Assembly: GCA_018714685.1 (NCBI GenBank)
Contig: DVNC01000021.1
Coordinates: 62,001-126,000, forward strand
Length of the DNA: 64,000 bases
Source: Scatocola faecipullorum
GTDB lineage: Bacteria; Pseudomonadota; Alphaproteobacteria; RF32; CAG-239
Direction of reading: 5' to 3'
Below the pieces are notes generated by a model. The model had not been told where the DNA came from. It worked only from the letters and a program-made list of their open reading frames with translations, and made no database searches. Within the stretch, counting starts at the first letter, position 1, and each line of letters starts with the position of its first letter. The position numbers and the translations under genes are program-made. Positions 9,042 through 17,685 of the stretch are shown one piece after another.

Positions 9042-9566
9042 TTAATCTACCTTTTCTATAATGACGTTATGGTTGGTATAGACATCAATGTCACCGGCTA
9101 TTTTAAGCGCTTTGCGGGCAATTTCCTCAAGACTCAGTCCGTCGATGTCGTAGAGCGCTTTGGCTGCGGCCATGGCAAAATTTCCGCCGCTGCCGATGCC
9201 GATGATGCCGTCATCGGGTTCCATAACTTCACCGGTGCCGGAAATGACCAGCGAAACGTCTTTGTCGGCCACTATCATATAAGCCTGCAGCTGGCGGAGG
9301 TATTTGTCCATACGCCAGTCTTTGGCCAACTCGACGGCGGCACGTTTCAGCTGGTTGGCGTGTTTTTCCAATTTGCCTTCAAGGCGTTCGATGAGTGTGA
9401 TGCCGTCGGCGGCGGCGCCGGCGAAACCGGCAATGATTTTGCCGTTGCCGATACGGCGGACTTTAACCGATTTTGATTTAAAAACGATTGATTCTCCCAA
9501 AGTGGCCTGACCGTCGCCGGCCATGACAACTTCATTTCCCTTGCGGACGCATAAAATGGTGGTCAT
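9042..9566 (-). CDS. hslV: HslV, peptidase subunit of the HslVU protease
   Basis: 174-residue proteasome-like threonine peptidase. After removal of Met the protein starts with the catalytic Thr (MTTILCVRKG), followed by the family motif AGDGQATLG and GFAGAAADG. HslV forms a double hexamer capped by HslU. It is first in the hslV-hslU-hemW cluster. The start codon is fixed by the requirement for Thr at the mature N-terminus. No clear sigma-32 promoter was identified in the short upstream gap, which also contains the terminator of the next gene upstream. Confidence 0.97.
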   Translation of the reverse strand: MTTILCVRKGNEVVMAGDGQATLGESIVFKSKSVKVRRIGNGKIIAGFAGAAADGITLIERLEGKLEKHANQLKRAAVELAKDWRMDKYLRQLQAYMIVADKDVSLVISGTGEVMEPDDGIIGIGSGGNFAMAAAKALYDIDGLSLEEIARKALKIAGDIDVYTNHNVIIEKVD

Positions 9567-9633
9567 GAGTTTTCCTTAACAGTGAATCATATTGCTTATA
9601 ATTTAGGTAAAAGATTTGCCGATTGCAAGGCTA

Positions 9634-9670
9634 AAAAAGGCCCCGCCTGTTTTGGGCGGGGCTTTTTTTT
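9634..9670 (-). terminator. Intrinsic terminator of the preceding secreted-protein gene
   Basis: The stem GGCCCCGCC pairs with GGGCGGGGC around a short TGTTTT loop, with A/T runs on both sides. Read on the minus strand it lies directly after the stop at 9669 and separates that gene from hslV. Confidence 0.87.
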
Positions 9671-12356
9671 ACTTACGTCCTTTCTTATCCATCGGTTTGG
9701 GTTCTTTTGAACCGGTAAAACCGTCAATGGCAGTGGACACCGGTTTAATGACGGCCATCGGTACTTTCGGCGCCTTGTTTTCCTGTCCGCAGATTTCAAG
9801 ACCGACGGAATTGATGGCGGTAGTGATCGGAATAAAGAGATCAGGACCGTCTTCAAACTTTTTGCCGGCGTGGGACATGCCGTTGATGGTGCCATGTTCG
9901 TCAATCAGCGCGCCGCCGACGGTTACCGTCTGGACGAAAGTGTCAACGATAATCTCGGCGCCTTTTTCGTCGGAATAGCGGTAGCCGCTGACTTTGCCGT
10001 TGTTGTCAAGGTAGCCTTCGCCGCCTTCGCTGTCTTCCAGCAGGCCGAGAGCCATATAGCCGCCGGTACCGATTTCCGGCAGTTCAAGGTTCAGCGACAG
10101 CGGCGTGAATTGAGTCTTTTCATCCAGCAGAATCAGGGCCGTATTCTTTTTGATGTTGATACGGACGGCCCGGCCGGAGAGTTCGACGCCGTTAATGGTC
10201 TTAAGGCGGTAACGGTTGTTGTCTTTGACAATCAAATCGGCCGAAGTGAGAACAAACTGATCGGAAATTAACAATCCGGCGCCTTTCATGCCGTTAGCGT
10301 TGGTGACGCCGACAACGGAAGCGCGGACTTTGTAAATGTTTTCCGGTGTCAGTTTGTCGTAAGGTCCGCGGTTAACGACGCAAAGCTGGTTGCGTTCAAT
10401 CATATCCTGGGTTTCTTCCGGCGGAATATCAAGCGCAGTCCAAGATTGTCCGTCGGTTTCGACTGCACCGCCGAAGTCAATGACGCCGCCGTCTTCTTCA
10501 ACGAAATTGCCGCTTTCCTCGAAACCGCCGCTTTCTTCAATATAAAGGTCGGATTCCGGCTGGCAGTAAGGCTGTTCGATAAAGTCTTCAACCATAATCT
10601 CCTGTTCTTCTTCAAGAGCGCAGGAAGGTTTGGTTCCGAACAGGTCATCAAAGATTGACGGTTCACAGCCGCGGTTTTCTTTGTGAAGGAACGGTACCGG
10701 CGACGGGGAGCAGCTGCGGTCTTCCTCATGCAGAAATTCAAACATGGAGGGTTCGCAGAAGTTTCCGTCTTCACAGGCATATTCTTCTTCGTAATTTCCT
10801 TCTTCGACGGTAATCTGTTCGCCGCACTGCGGGTTGCCGTCGGCGTCAAGCGGGCAGAAATCGGGGGGTGTTCCGCTGTCTTCCGCTCCGCCGCTGAGTT
10901 CAATCGCGTTGCCGAATTCGTCAAACTGAACCGTACGGTTTTCGGCTTTGGCCGCCGCATCGGCAATTTCGGCTTCCCGGGCATTCAGGCTGCCGCCCAT
11001 ATCAATCGTATCGCCGCTTTCTTCGACAGGGGTCACTTCGGCGACGGCGACTTCGGTATCGGAATAATCCTGTGCCGGCTGGTCGAGGATTAACGTCTGA
11101 TTGTCCTGGGCATATTGTCCGTTGCCGGCCGAACCGCCCAGTTCTTCAATGGAGCCGCTGCAGTCAGGATTGTCTGCCGGGCAGATTGACAGCAGTTCGG
11201 GTTCGGTTTGCGCCGTGCACATTTGCCCGTCAGCTGCCGTGCCGCCGTTTTCCTGCAGCGGGCAAAGCGTTTGGGCCTGTTTGATTTCAGGCTGATATTG
11301 GCATTTGACCGGGTCGTTCATGCGTTCCATGGCGATAAGCGCCTGTTTTTGAGCCTCTAAATCTTCCGGGGTTTGACGAACGGCCAACTGATCTTCAAAG
11401 CCGGGAAGCTGGCGCAGATTGTCAACGGCATCGGCAAAAGCCCGTTCGATTAAAATCATTTCGGCATTGTATTCTCCGTCGGGAACCTCGGAATAGCCGT
11501 TGGATTCCCCTTTCCAGAGAACGTTAGATTTACTGAGGTCCATTAAACGCCAAGTGACGGTCATCTGTGCGGATCCGGTGCGCAGATTGGCTTTTTCGGC
11601 GTCTTTCCAGTCATATTCGTCGCAGAGGTTCATAAAGTAATCGGTGATTTCGGCCGTCAGTACATATTCCGGCAGCGGTTTGTTGACGCCTGAAAGGCAA
11701 ACGTCGTTGGGAATTTTGACAATATTGTAGCAGTCGCTGACCTTGTCTTCAAAAATACGGATAAATTCCATATCTTTTTGAATAATGCGTCCCTCATTTA
11801 AAACGGCATGACGCTGGTCGCGCCGGCAGCCGAAGATGCGGAAACGATAATTGCCGAGCCGGCGCGAATAAGTGCGGTCACGGCCTTTTTTGATACGGAA
11901 ATCCACCCATTCCAGCTGGAGAGGGGCAAAATCGCCGCAGCGGTGGTGTATGGTTTGGAAAATGTCTTCTTCCAAGGTAATGTAGTTTTTGATATGCGGA
12001 CGGGGTTTAACCGGTTTGGGCTGATCGCCGCAGTCTTCGCAGGGAAGTTTGATTCTCTTGCAGGTTTGCGGTCCGAACATGGCGCCGCCGCAAGTGCGCC
12101 GGGTGCAGTCGTTGTCGCCGAATATGGGGCCTTCGTTAAATTTGCGGTTGCTTTTGGCTTTTGTCCTGGGCTGAAAATTGTTGTTAAAAACGGCGCGAGT
12201 TCCCTGTGAGCGCGGGGTGACGCGTTCCAGGTTGCGTTCAATCTGGCGGCTGATGATTTTGACTTCTCCGGTGTCGTCCGCCGCGGCGGGCAGGCTTAAA
12301 CCGGCAGCAAAGACGGCTGAGAAAAGTAAAAACGGCGCAGATTTTAAAATTTTCAT
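9669..12356 (-). CDS. Large secreted protein with catalytically dead trypsin-like domain
   Basis: 895 residues with a signal peptide (LSLPAAADD, cleavage near residue 26). Residues about 125-340 form a folded domain (YVLTAEITDYFMN, MTVTWRLMD) reminiscent of periplasmic or outer-membrane assembly proteins. Residues about 350-660 are acidic, cysteine-rich and low in complexity. Residues about 685-870 look like a trypsin-fold protease, but all three triad positions are changed: the usual TAAH is TSAD (D707), the usual DxAL is NTALILL (N738), and the usual GxSGG is TVGGAL (V813). It is therefore probably a pseudoprotease with a binding or scaffold role. It follows comM after 12 bases on the same strand. 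I do not recognise the whole protein. Confidence 0.72.
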   Translation of the reverse strand: MKILKSAPFLLFSAVFAAGLSLPAAADDTGEVKIISRQIERNLERVTPRSQGTRAVFNNNFQPRTKAKSNRKFNEGPIFGDNDCTRRTCGGAMFGPQTCKRIKLPCEDCGDQPKPVKPRPHIKNYITLEEDIFQTIHHRCGDFAPLQLEWVDFRIKKGRDRTYSRRLGNYRFRIFGCRRDQRHAVLNEGRIIQKDMEFIRIFEDKVSDCYNIVKIPNDVCLSGVNKPLPEYVLTAEITDYFMNLCDEYDWKDAEKANLRTGSAQMTVTWRLMDLSKSNVLWKGESNGYSEVPDGEYNAEMILIERAFADAVDNLRQLPGFEDQLAVRQTPEDLEAQKQALIAMERMNDPVKCQYQPEIKQAQTLCPLQENGGTAADGQMCTAQTEPELLSICPADNPDCSGSIEELGGSAGNGQYAQDNQTLILDQPAQDYSDTEVAVAEVTPVEESGDTIDMGGSLNAREAEIADAAAKAENRTVQFDEFGNAIELSGGAEDSGTPPDFCPLDADGNPQCGEQITVEEGNYEEEYACEDGNFCEPSMFEFLHEEDRSCSPSPVPFLHKENRGCEPSIFDDLFGTKPSCALEEEQEIMVEDFIEQPYCQPESDLYIEESGGFEESGNFVEEDGGVIDFGGAVETDGQSWTALDIPPEETQDMIERNQLCVVNRGPYDKLTPENIYKVRASVVGVTNANGMKGAGLLISDQFVLTSADLIVKDNNRYRLKTINGVELSGRAVRINIKKNTALILLDEKTQFTPLSLNLELPEIGTGGYMALGLLEDSEGGEGYLDNNGKVSGYRYSDEKGAEIIVDTFVQTVTVGGALIDEHGTINGMSHAGKKFEDGPDLFIPITTAINSVGLEICGQENKAPKVPMAVIKPVSTAIDGFTGSKEPKPMDKKGRK

Positions 12357-12368
12357 CTGTAAGGGCTC

Positions 12369-13892
12369 CTAAATTGTTTTGGCAGGCAGCTTACGACGGT
12401 AAGACAAAGCCTCGGCGATGTGTATTTTAAGAACATTTACGCTACTTTGCAAGTCCGCAATCGTTCTTGCTAACCGTAAAGTGCGGTGATAGGCTCGGGC
12501 CGAGAGCTGATTTTTGTGGGCGAAGTTGATTAAAAGTTCTTCCGCATCTTTGTCAAGGCGGGTAACTTCTTCAAGCAGCCGGCCGCGGAGCTGTGCATTG
12601 GTGCTGAGCTGCGGCTCGTCAAGTTCGATGAAACGTTGTTTTTGAATTTCGCGGGCTCGAATGACTCTCTCTCTGATTGCTGCCGAACTTTCGCCGGTTT
12701 TGACGGCGGCCATTTCCCAAGGGCTGACGGCCGGAACTTCAATATGGATGTCTATACGATCAAGCAAAGGACCGGAAAGCCGGGACTGATATTCTTCGGC
12801 GCATTTGGGCGCCCGGCTGCATTCGAGGGCCGGATTGCCGAGGTTGCCGCAGCGGCAGGGGTTCATGGCGGCAATCAGCTGAAATTTGGCGGGATAAACT
12901 GTGTGGGCATTGACGCGCGAAATAGTTATATAGCCGTTTTCCAGCGGCTGGCGCAGGGCTTCCAACGCGGTGCGGCTGAATTCTGGCAGTTCATCCAGAA
13001 ACAAGACGCCGTTGTGTGCGAGAGAAATTTCTCCGGGGGCTGCTTTGCGACCGCCGCCGACCAAAGCCGGAGTGGAGGCGGAATGATGCGGGTCGCGATA
13101 CGGGCGGCTGAAACAAAGTTTGCCGTCTTTCAATTCGCCGGCAACGGAATGAATCATACTGGTTTCAAGCGCTTCTTCGGCAGTCAGCGGCGGCAGAATG
13201 GAAGGCAGACGGGCGGCCAGCATGGATTTTCCGGCACCGGGCGGGCCTATCATCAGCAGGTTATGTCCGCCCGCGGCTGCGATTTCCAAAGCCCGCTTGG
13301 CGCTTTCCTGTCCTTTGACGTCACTCATGTCGAGAGGCGTTTCGACGGGCATTTGCTTTTCGGCTTGCGGAAAAGGCAGGGTTTGCTGCCCCTTGAAGTG
13401 GTTAATCAGGCTCAACAGACTGTCGGCCGCAAGAATATCTTTCAAGCCGGACCAGACGGCTTCCGGTCCGCAGGCAGCCGGGCAAATCAGTCCTTTTTCG
13501 GCGGCATTGGCGTGAATGGCCACCGGCAGAATGCCGTTAACGGGAATAATCGAGCCGTCCAGCCCGAGTTCACCGAGGGCAACATAACCGGCAAGCTCTT
13601 CTTGGGGAATGATACCCATGCCGGCCAATAGGCCCAGGGCGACCGGCAGGTCGAAATGGGAACCCTCTTTAAGCAAATCGGCAGGGGCAAGATTAATGGT
13701 GATGCGTTTGGCAGGAAGGCTGAGGCCCAATGCCTGCAAAGCAGCGCGGACGCGTTCGCGGCTTTCGGCCACGGCTTTGTCGGGCAGGCCGACAATGGTA
13801 AATGCCGGCAGGCCTGAAGCTATCTGAACCTGAAGATCAACGTCCAGAATTTCCAGACCGTTAAAGGCGACCGTGTTTATTCTTGACTGCAT
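12369..13892 (-). CDS. comM: YifB/ComM family AAA ATPase (Mg-chelatase-like)
   Basis: 507-residue ComM-type hexameric helicase, which promotes branch migration during natural transformation. An N-terminal Lon-like fold (NTVAFNGLEILDVDLQV, GLPDKAVAESRERVRAAL) is followed by an AAA+ domain with Walker A GPPGAGKS at about 216-223, Walker B FLDELPEF, and a C-terminal Mg-chelatase region. Cysteines in CRCGNLGNPALEC and KCAEEY resemble the family's metal-binding loop. GAGGA lies six bases before the ATG at 13892; a TTG one codon earlier is less likely. No other competence gene is in the window, so a role in transformation here is inferred. Confidence 0.93.
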   Translation of the reverse strand: MQSRINTVAFNGLEILDVDLQVQIASGLPAFTIVGLPDKAVAESRERVRAALQALGLSLPAKRITINLAPADLLKEGSHFDLPVALGLLAGMGIIPQEELAGYVALGELGLDGSIIPVNGILPVAIHANAAEKGLICPAACGPEAVWSGLKDILAADSLLSLINHFKGQQTLPFPQAEKQMPVETPLDMSDVKGQESAKRALEIAAAGGHNLLMIGPPGAGKSMLAARLPSILPPLTAEEALETSMIHSVAGELKDGKLCFSRPYRDPHHSASTPALVGGGRKAAPGEISLAHNGVLFLDELPEFSRTALEALRQPLENGYITISRVNAHTVYPAKFQLIAAMNPCRCGNLGNPALECSRAPKCAEEYQSRLSGPLLDRIDIHIEVPAVSPWEMAAVKTGESSAAIRERVIRAREIQKQRFIELDEPQLSTNAQLRGRLLEEVTRLDKDAEELLINFAHKNQLSARAYHRTLRLARTIADLQSSVNVLKIHIAEALSYRRKLPAKTI

Positions 13893-13916
13893 CAAATCCT
13901 CTTCAGTCGCGGCCGT

Positions 13917-14252
13917 TTACCAGCGGGGGGTTATTTCCCCGGGGCGCCAACGGCGGGTGGGATAGGTTCCGGTTTTGAGAAAATCGTAATTTGCCGTTTT
14001 GTAAGGAATATCTTCAAAACGGACATATCCTTTGCTTTCAAACAGTTTGGCGCAGGTTTCGGCGGGTTCGTATTTGGTGGAATAGCATTTGACGATAACC
14101 CGGGTGAAAGGCTGCTGCAGGTTAATCTGGGTTTCCTCGTTGGCGTAGCTGAACCGCTTGGGCATGAGAGGGTTCTCGGCCTTTTCGGGGAAAGTGCAGG
14201 CGCTGACAGCGGCAGCACAGAGCAGGGCAATTGAGGTTTTGAAAATTTTCAT
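13917..14252 (-). CDS. Small lipoprotein of unknown function
   Basis: 111 residues with a lipoprotein signal: charged MKIFK, a hydrophobic stretch, lipobox VSAC with C19. The mature part is about 92 residues, basic, and has two further cysteines that could form a disulfide (KCYSTKYEPAETC). The sequence suggests a small periplasmic domain tethered to a membrane, but I do not recognise a family. It is the first gene of a minus-strand run into comM (25-base gap). Confidence 0.7.
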   Translation of the reverse strand: MKIFKTSIALLCAAAVSACTFPEKAENPLMPKRFSYANEETQINLQQPFTRVIVKCYSTKYEPAETCAKLFESKGYVRFEDIPYKTANYDFLKTGTYPTRRWRPGEITPRW

Positions 14253-14321
14253 TTTTCCGGTTTCCGTTGATTTTATAGACGTAATTTAGCCCGAAAAGAT
14301 TAATTTATATTTAAATAATGC

Positions 14322-14349
14322 TTGAAATTTAAAGGATTTGTTATATAGT
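14322..14349 (+). promoter_or_regulatory. Candidate sigma-70-type promoter of rpsF-rpsR-rplI
   Basis: TTGAAA at 14322-14327, a 16-base spacer and TATAGT at 14344-14349. It sits in an AT-rich stretch about 95 bases before rpsF, in the divergent gap with the lipoprotein gene. Confidence 0.55.
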
Positions 14350-14363
14350 ACCGCTCGTCCCTT

Positions 14364-14412
14364 GCCGGTACCGCGGTATCGGCTATACATAACCCGGCCG
14401 AAAATTTCGGCC
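14364..14412 (+). promoter_or_regulatory. Structured leader of the rpsF operon (candidate S6/S18 autoregulatory site)
   Basis: There are two hairpins between the promoter and rpsF. The first, 14364-14383, pairs GCCG-TACC with GGTA-CGGC. The second, 14396-14412, pairs GGCCG with CGGCC. Ribosomal S6:S18 complexes are known to bind rpsF leaders in many bacteria, but I could not match the diagnostic bulged motif confidently. Confidence 0.35.
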
Positions 14413-14442
14413 ATTTGTTGAGAATCCATAAGGAGATAATTT

Positions 14443-14778
14443 ATGGCTAATTATGAAAGCGTGCTGATTGCACGTCAGGATCTCGGTGCCTCTCAAGTAA
14501 GCAATATCGTTTCTGACTTGAGCGATATTATCAAGAAAGAAGGCGGCGAGGTTGTTCGCGTTGATAACTGGGGATTGAAAAACCTGGCTTACCGCATCAA
14601 GAAAAACCGCAAAGGTCACTACGTTGTTATGAACATTGCCGCTCCGGCCAATGCTATTGCCGAATTCGAAAGAATTATGCGTTTCAACGAAGACATTATT
14701 CGTTACATGACCGTTAAAGTTGATGAATTCAGCGAAGATTCTTCAGCTTCCAACGACAAAGATTCAGTTGAAGAATAG
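14443..14778 (+). CDS. rpsF: Small ribosomal subunit protein bS6
   Basis: 111-residue bS6, which pairs with bS18 on the 30S platform. Typical features are MANYESVLIARQDL, the central GLKNLAYRIKKNRKGHYVVMN and ERIMRFNEDIIRYMTVK. An acidic serine-rich tail follows. AAGGAG lies eight bases before the ATG. It is the first gene of the rpsF-rpsR-rplI operon, with 11 bases to rpsR. Confidence 0.97.
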   Translation: MANYESVLIARQDLGASQVSNIVSDLSDIIKKEGGEVVRVDNWGLKNLAYRIKKNRKGHYVVMNIAAPANAIAEFERIMRFNEDIIRYMTVKVDEFSEDSSASNDKDSVEE

Positions 14779-14789
14779 GAGACAACGTT

Positions 14790-15017
14790 ATGGCTAAACA
14801 AGTATTCTTTAGAAGAAAAAAAGCTTGTCCGTTTTCCGGTGAAGACGGTCTTAAAATCGACTACAAAGATGTAAAACTGCTGTCCAGATACATCTCTGAA
14901 AAAGGAAAAATCATTCCGAGCCGTATCACTTCCGTTTCTGCTAAAAAACAAAGAGAACTGGCCAGAGCAATCAAACGTGCTCGTTATATCGGTCTGCTTC
15001 CGTTTGTGGCACAATAA
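14790..15017 (+). CDS. rpsR: Small ribosomal subunit protein bS18
   Basis: 75-residue basic protein with the bS18 signature (KKACPFSGEDGLKIDYKD, RYISEKGKIIPSRITSVSAKKQRELARAIKRARYIGLLPF). It binds bS6 and 16S rRNA. It has a good ribosome-binding site and sits tightly between rpsF and rplI. The length is normal for the family. Confidence 0.97.
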   Translation: MAKQVFFRRKKACPFSGEDGLKIDYKDVKLLSRYISEKGKIIPSRITSVSAKKQRELARAIKRARYIGLLPFVAQ

Positions 15018-15035
15018 GTTGAAGGAGAGAAAACT

Positions 15036-15524
15036 ATGGAAATTATCCTTTTGGAACATGTTGATAAATTAGGTAAAATGGGCGACAAAGTAAACGTTAA
15101 AAACGGTTATGCCCGTAACTACCTGTTGCCGCAGAAGAAAGCTTTGCGCGCTACCGAAGCTAATGTTGCTTATTTTGAAAAACAGAAAGCCGAACTGGAA
15201 GCCCACAACAAGAAATTGCTGGAAGCTGCCACGGCTAAAGCCGAAGCTCTGAAAGGCTTCAGCGCCATGTTGATCCGTCAGGCTGCCGAAACCGGTCAGC
15301 TGTATGGTTCCGTTACCATTCGCGACATTGCTTCCGCTATCAAAGCTGCCGGTTTTGATGTTGAACGCCGTTGCGTTTATATGGAAAGCCCGATTAAAGA
15401 TCTGGGTATCTACGAAGTTAAGCTGAACCTGCATCCGGAAGTTACTCAGACCATTCTGGTTAACGTTGCCAGAACAGAAGATGATGCGAAGAAGCAGGCA
15501 AAGGCTTATTCTCCCGCAGAATAG
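15036..15524 (+). CDS. rplI: Large ribosomal subunit protein bL9
   Basis: 162-residue bL9. The N-terminal rRNA-binding domain has EIILLEHVDKLGKMGDKV and GYARNYLLPQKKALRAT. A long connecting helix (about 40-75) and a C-terminal domain (KDLGIYEVKLNLHPEV) follow. AAGGAGAG precedes the ATG. It is the last gene of the operon; its stop is embedded in a palindromic element and a terminator follows. Confidence 0.96.
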   Translation: MEIILLEHVDKLGKMGDKVNVKNGYARNYLLPQKKALRATEANVAYFEKQKAELEAHNKKLLEAATAKAEALKGFSAMLIRQAAETGQLYGSVTIRDIASAIKAAGFDVERRCVYMESPIKDLGIYEVKLNLHPEVTQTILVNVARTEDDAKKQAKAYSPAE

Positions 15525-15659
15525 AACTTTGTCCGGCTGGGGTTAGAGCAATTTTGCGAAGCGTTAAAATTTCATGTACACAGGTGTACGTTAGAATTTT
15601 TTAGTTTCCCGGAAATCGTTCTATTTACGCAGGCTGTTCAAAGTTTATCTTTAATTCTG
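15517..15659. repeat. Stop-codon-anchored palindromic element, rplI copy
   Basis: The left arm begins CAGAAT at 15517, overlapping the rplI stop (15522-15524). The right arm ends ATTCTG at 15659. Further paired blocks are AACTTTG/CAAAGTT, GGCTG/CAGGC and TAGAGCAATTT with AAATCGTTCTA. The apical core is ATGTACACAGGTGTAC flanked by AAAATT and AATTTT. The rest of the 15525-15839 gap holds the following terminator and about 140 bases in which I see nothing. Confidence 0.75.
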
Positions 15660-15660
15660 A

Positions 15661-15699
15661 AAAACACCCTCTGTGAAAAAACAGGGGGTATTTTTTTTA
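15661..15699. terminator. Terminator downstream of rplI, probably bidirectional
   Basis: CCCTCTG pairs with CAGGGGG around an A-rich loop, with ATTTTTTTT on the right and AAAACA on the left. It ends rplI transcription and, read on the minus strand, could also end the lptG-PAP2 transcript. Confidence 0.78.
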
Positions 15700-15839
15700 T
15701 GGCAATTTGTTTTGCCGCGATGCGGAGAGAGCACGACGGGCAGGTCAGGCCGGAGGAGGGCGGAAAAAATATGCCGAAGGGTAACCGCAGAACAAGATTT
15801 CAAAAGGTATGAACGGACGGTGACAGAAACGGAAAGGTT

Positions 15840-16514
15840 TCAGCGGCAGTATTGTTCGGGAAAAAGTTTGAAATGCAGCCACAAAATTAAAGCATAGGTT
15901 ATGGTGGCGCTGAAAAAGACGTCAGAGACAAAATGTGAGCCTTGGGCTATGCGGGCAATTCCGGTGGCTATTCCGAGGATAATAACCGCGCTTATTCCCC
16001 ATTTGCGGTACCGGTGCGGAAGCAGCAGTGCCAGAGCCAGGCTCCAGAAGATGACGGCCGTGTGTCCGGACATGAAAGAGCAGTCCCAATCGCATTGGTT
16101 GGAAATGACCATCGGCGAGGTAAAATTTTTGTTTCCGCCGAATTCGATAATCTGATAAGGGCGGGCGCGTCCCCAGAAAGTTTTGAAAATTCCGTTAACG
16201 ATTAAAATCGGGCCGAGCAGCATGGAGCCGGTGGTAAGGAGCATTACTTTGGTGTTTATGCCCCAAAGCCAGCGGCGGCGCAGCAGTCCCCACCCCCAGA
16301 TTAAGCCGAAAGCAGCGGCAATTCCGATGAATATTTCCGGCAAGCCCCGGCGCAAAAAGGGAAAAAAGCCCCAATCGCCGAGGTAAAAACGGTTATCTCG
16401 GAAGAAAAAAGCGCTGACCGCCAAATCCAACTGCGGGGAAACGGCCACAATCATAAATAAAGCGCAGATAATCCAGAAATTGAGCTGCGGCGGCGTGCAG
16501 ACCGGTTTGTTCAT
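15840..16514 (-). CDS. PAP2-family membrane phosphatase
   Basis: 224-residue membrane phosphatase of the PAP2 superfamily, which removes phosphate from lipid substrates such as undecaprenyl diphosphate, phosphatidylglycerol phosphate or lipid A. The three catalytic motifs are KTFWGRARP, CSFMSGHTA and ARIAQGSHFVSD, placed between about six hydrophobic helices. The ATG at 16514 lies one base after the lptG stop and is preceded by TGAGGA. A TTG at 16529 would overlap lptG and is less likely. Its place behind lptG suggests an envelope lipid or LPS substrate, but the sequence does not settle which. Confidence 0.85.
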   Translation of the reverse strand: MNKPVCTPPQLNFWIICALFMIVAVSPQLDLAVSAFFFRDNRFYLGDWGFFPFLRRGLPEIFIGIAAAFGLIWGWGLLRRRWLWGINTKVMLLTTGSMLLGPILIVNGIFKTFWGRARPYQIIEFGGNKNFTSPMVISNQCDWDCSFMSGHTAVIFWSLALALLLPHRYRKWGISAVIILGIATGIARIAQGSHFVSDVFFSATITYALILWLHFKLFPEQYCR

Positions 16515-16515
16515 A

Positions 16516-17622
16516 TCAGCCGTCCTCAAGGTGCAGCAAAACGGTGATGCTTATGAGCGCGGCAATCAGGGTCGGCGTCCATACGGCCATGAAAGGCGGA
16601 ATATAGCCGTTGAGCCCGAAAGCATAAATAACCTGAGACAGAAAGTAAAAGATAAAGCCGGTGGATACGCCGCCGACGATCAGGAACATAACGCCGCCGC
16701 GCCGGTTGTTGGGGCGGAGGGCGAAAACCGCGGCAATTAAAATCATGGCGCAGAGCAGAAACGGTGAGGCCAGCAAAGACAGATAGTGCAGGTAGTGTTT
16801 CAAAGCCGAGAAACCGGATTTTTCATAAAAGCGGATAGTGTCTGGCAAATCCCAGAAGGAAATGGATTCCGGATCAACAAAGTTTTCCTTGATGCGGTCA
16901 AGGGTCAGGCTGGTGGTATATTTGACGCTGGGCAGGGCAATGGTGGCTTTGCCGGCCTCATAAACTTTAACGTCTTTCAGTTCAAAGCCGTTGCTGTCGT
17001 CCAGCGTGGCGGCAAAAGCTTCAACCCGGCGGATAAGCTGGGCATTGCGGTCCATTTCCATAATCGTGACTTCCCGCAGGAGCAGGCTGTTGTTTTCCTG
17101 ATGAAGGTTGCGCGCCTGGATGACCAGAACCGTGTCTTTGTTGACTGCTTCTCTGGTCCAGAGGCCTTTATCGGTAAATAAAACGGCATTGGGGTTGCGG
17201 GTTTTGAAACGGTAGTCCATGGTTTCATAAAGTTCATACATTTTAGATGAAACCGGGTTGATGACAGTGATGTTGACGATGCCGATTAAAAAAGTGGTGA
17301 CCAGTACCGGGAACAGAAAACCCCAGATAGACACTCCGGCCGCGCGGATAATGACAAATTCGTTGCTTTTGCTCAAACGCCAGAAAGTTATCATGGCGGC
17401 AATCATCATCACAAAAGGAAAGACCATGTCTATCGTCTGCGGAAGTTTGGTGACGGCCATTTGGATGACAAAGAGGAAGCCGACGTCTTCTCCGGCGGCA
17501 CGGCGGAGCATTTCAATCAGTTCAAAGATAAAAACCACGCCGAGCACCATCAGCAGCACCCCCAGGAAGTTGAGGATAATCTGTTTGCTGAGATAACGGC
17601 CGAGAATAGAATTTGGATTCAT
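16516..17622 (-). CDS. lptG: LPS export permease LptG (LptF/LptG family)
   Basis: 368-residue inner-membrane permease of the YjgP/YjgQ family, part of the LptB2FG transporter that extracts LPS from the inner membrane. The N-terminus has ILGRYLSKQIILNFLGVL. Three transmembrane helices lie on each side of a periplasmic beta-jellyroll domain (about 130-270). The segment FPFVMMIAAMITFWRLSKSNEFVIIRAAG is a typical coupling region. I chose LptG over LptF from gene order and the conserved C-terminal helices. No lptF is in the window. It is coupled to the PAP2 gene. Confidence 0.86.
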   Translation of the reverse strand: MNPNSILGRYLSKQIILNFLGVLLMVLGVVFIFELIEMLRRAAGEDVGFLFVIQMAVTKLPQTIDMVFPFVMMIAAMITFWRLSKSNEFVIIRAAGVSIWGFLFPVLVTTFLIGIVNITVINPVSSKMYELYETMDYRFKTRNPNAVLFTDKGLWTREAVNKDTVLVIQARNLHQENNSLLLREVTIMEMDRNAQLIRRVEAFAATLDDSNGFELKDVKVYEAGKATIALPSVKYTTSLTLDRIKENFVDPESISFWDLPDTIRFYEKSGFSALKHYLHYLSLLASPFLLCAMILIAAVFALRPNNRRGGVMFLIVGGVSTGFIFYFLSQVIYAFGLNGYIPPFMAVWTPTLIAALISITVLLHLEDG

Positions 17623-17685
17623 GTTTTTTACACTTTGGTTGCTATATTGGGCTTAAGATATAAAAAAAACCTTTATTTGACAAGC

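Noticed and set aside
9669..12356. Active DegP-like serine protease
   Set aside because: All three catalytic positions are replaced (D707, N738, V813).
15673..15897. Open frame of 74 codons after rplI
   Set aside because: It starts in the terminator, has no ribosome-binding site or protein-like composition, and overlaps the convergent PAP2 gene.
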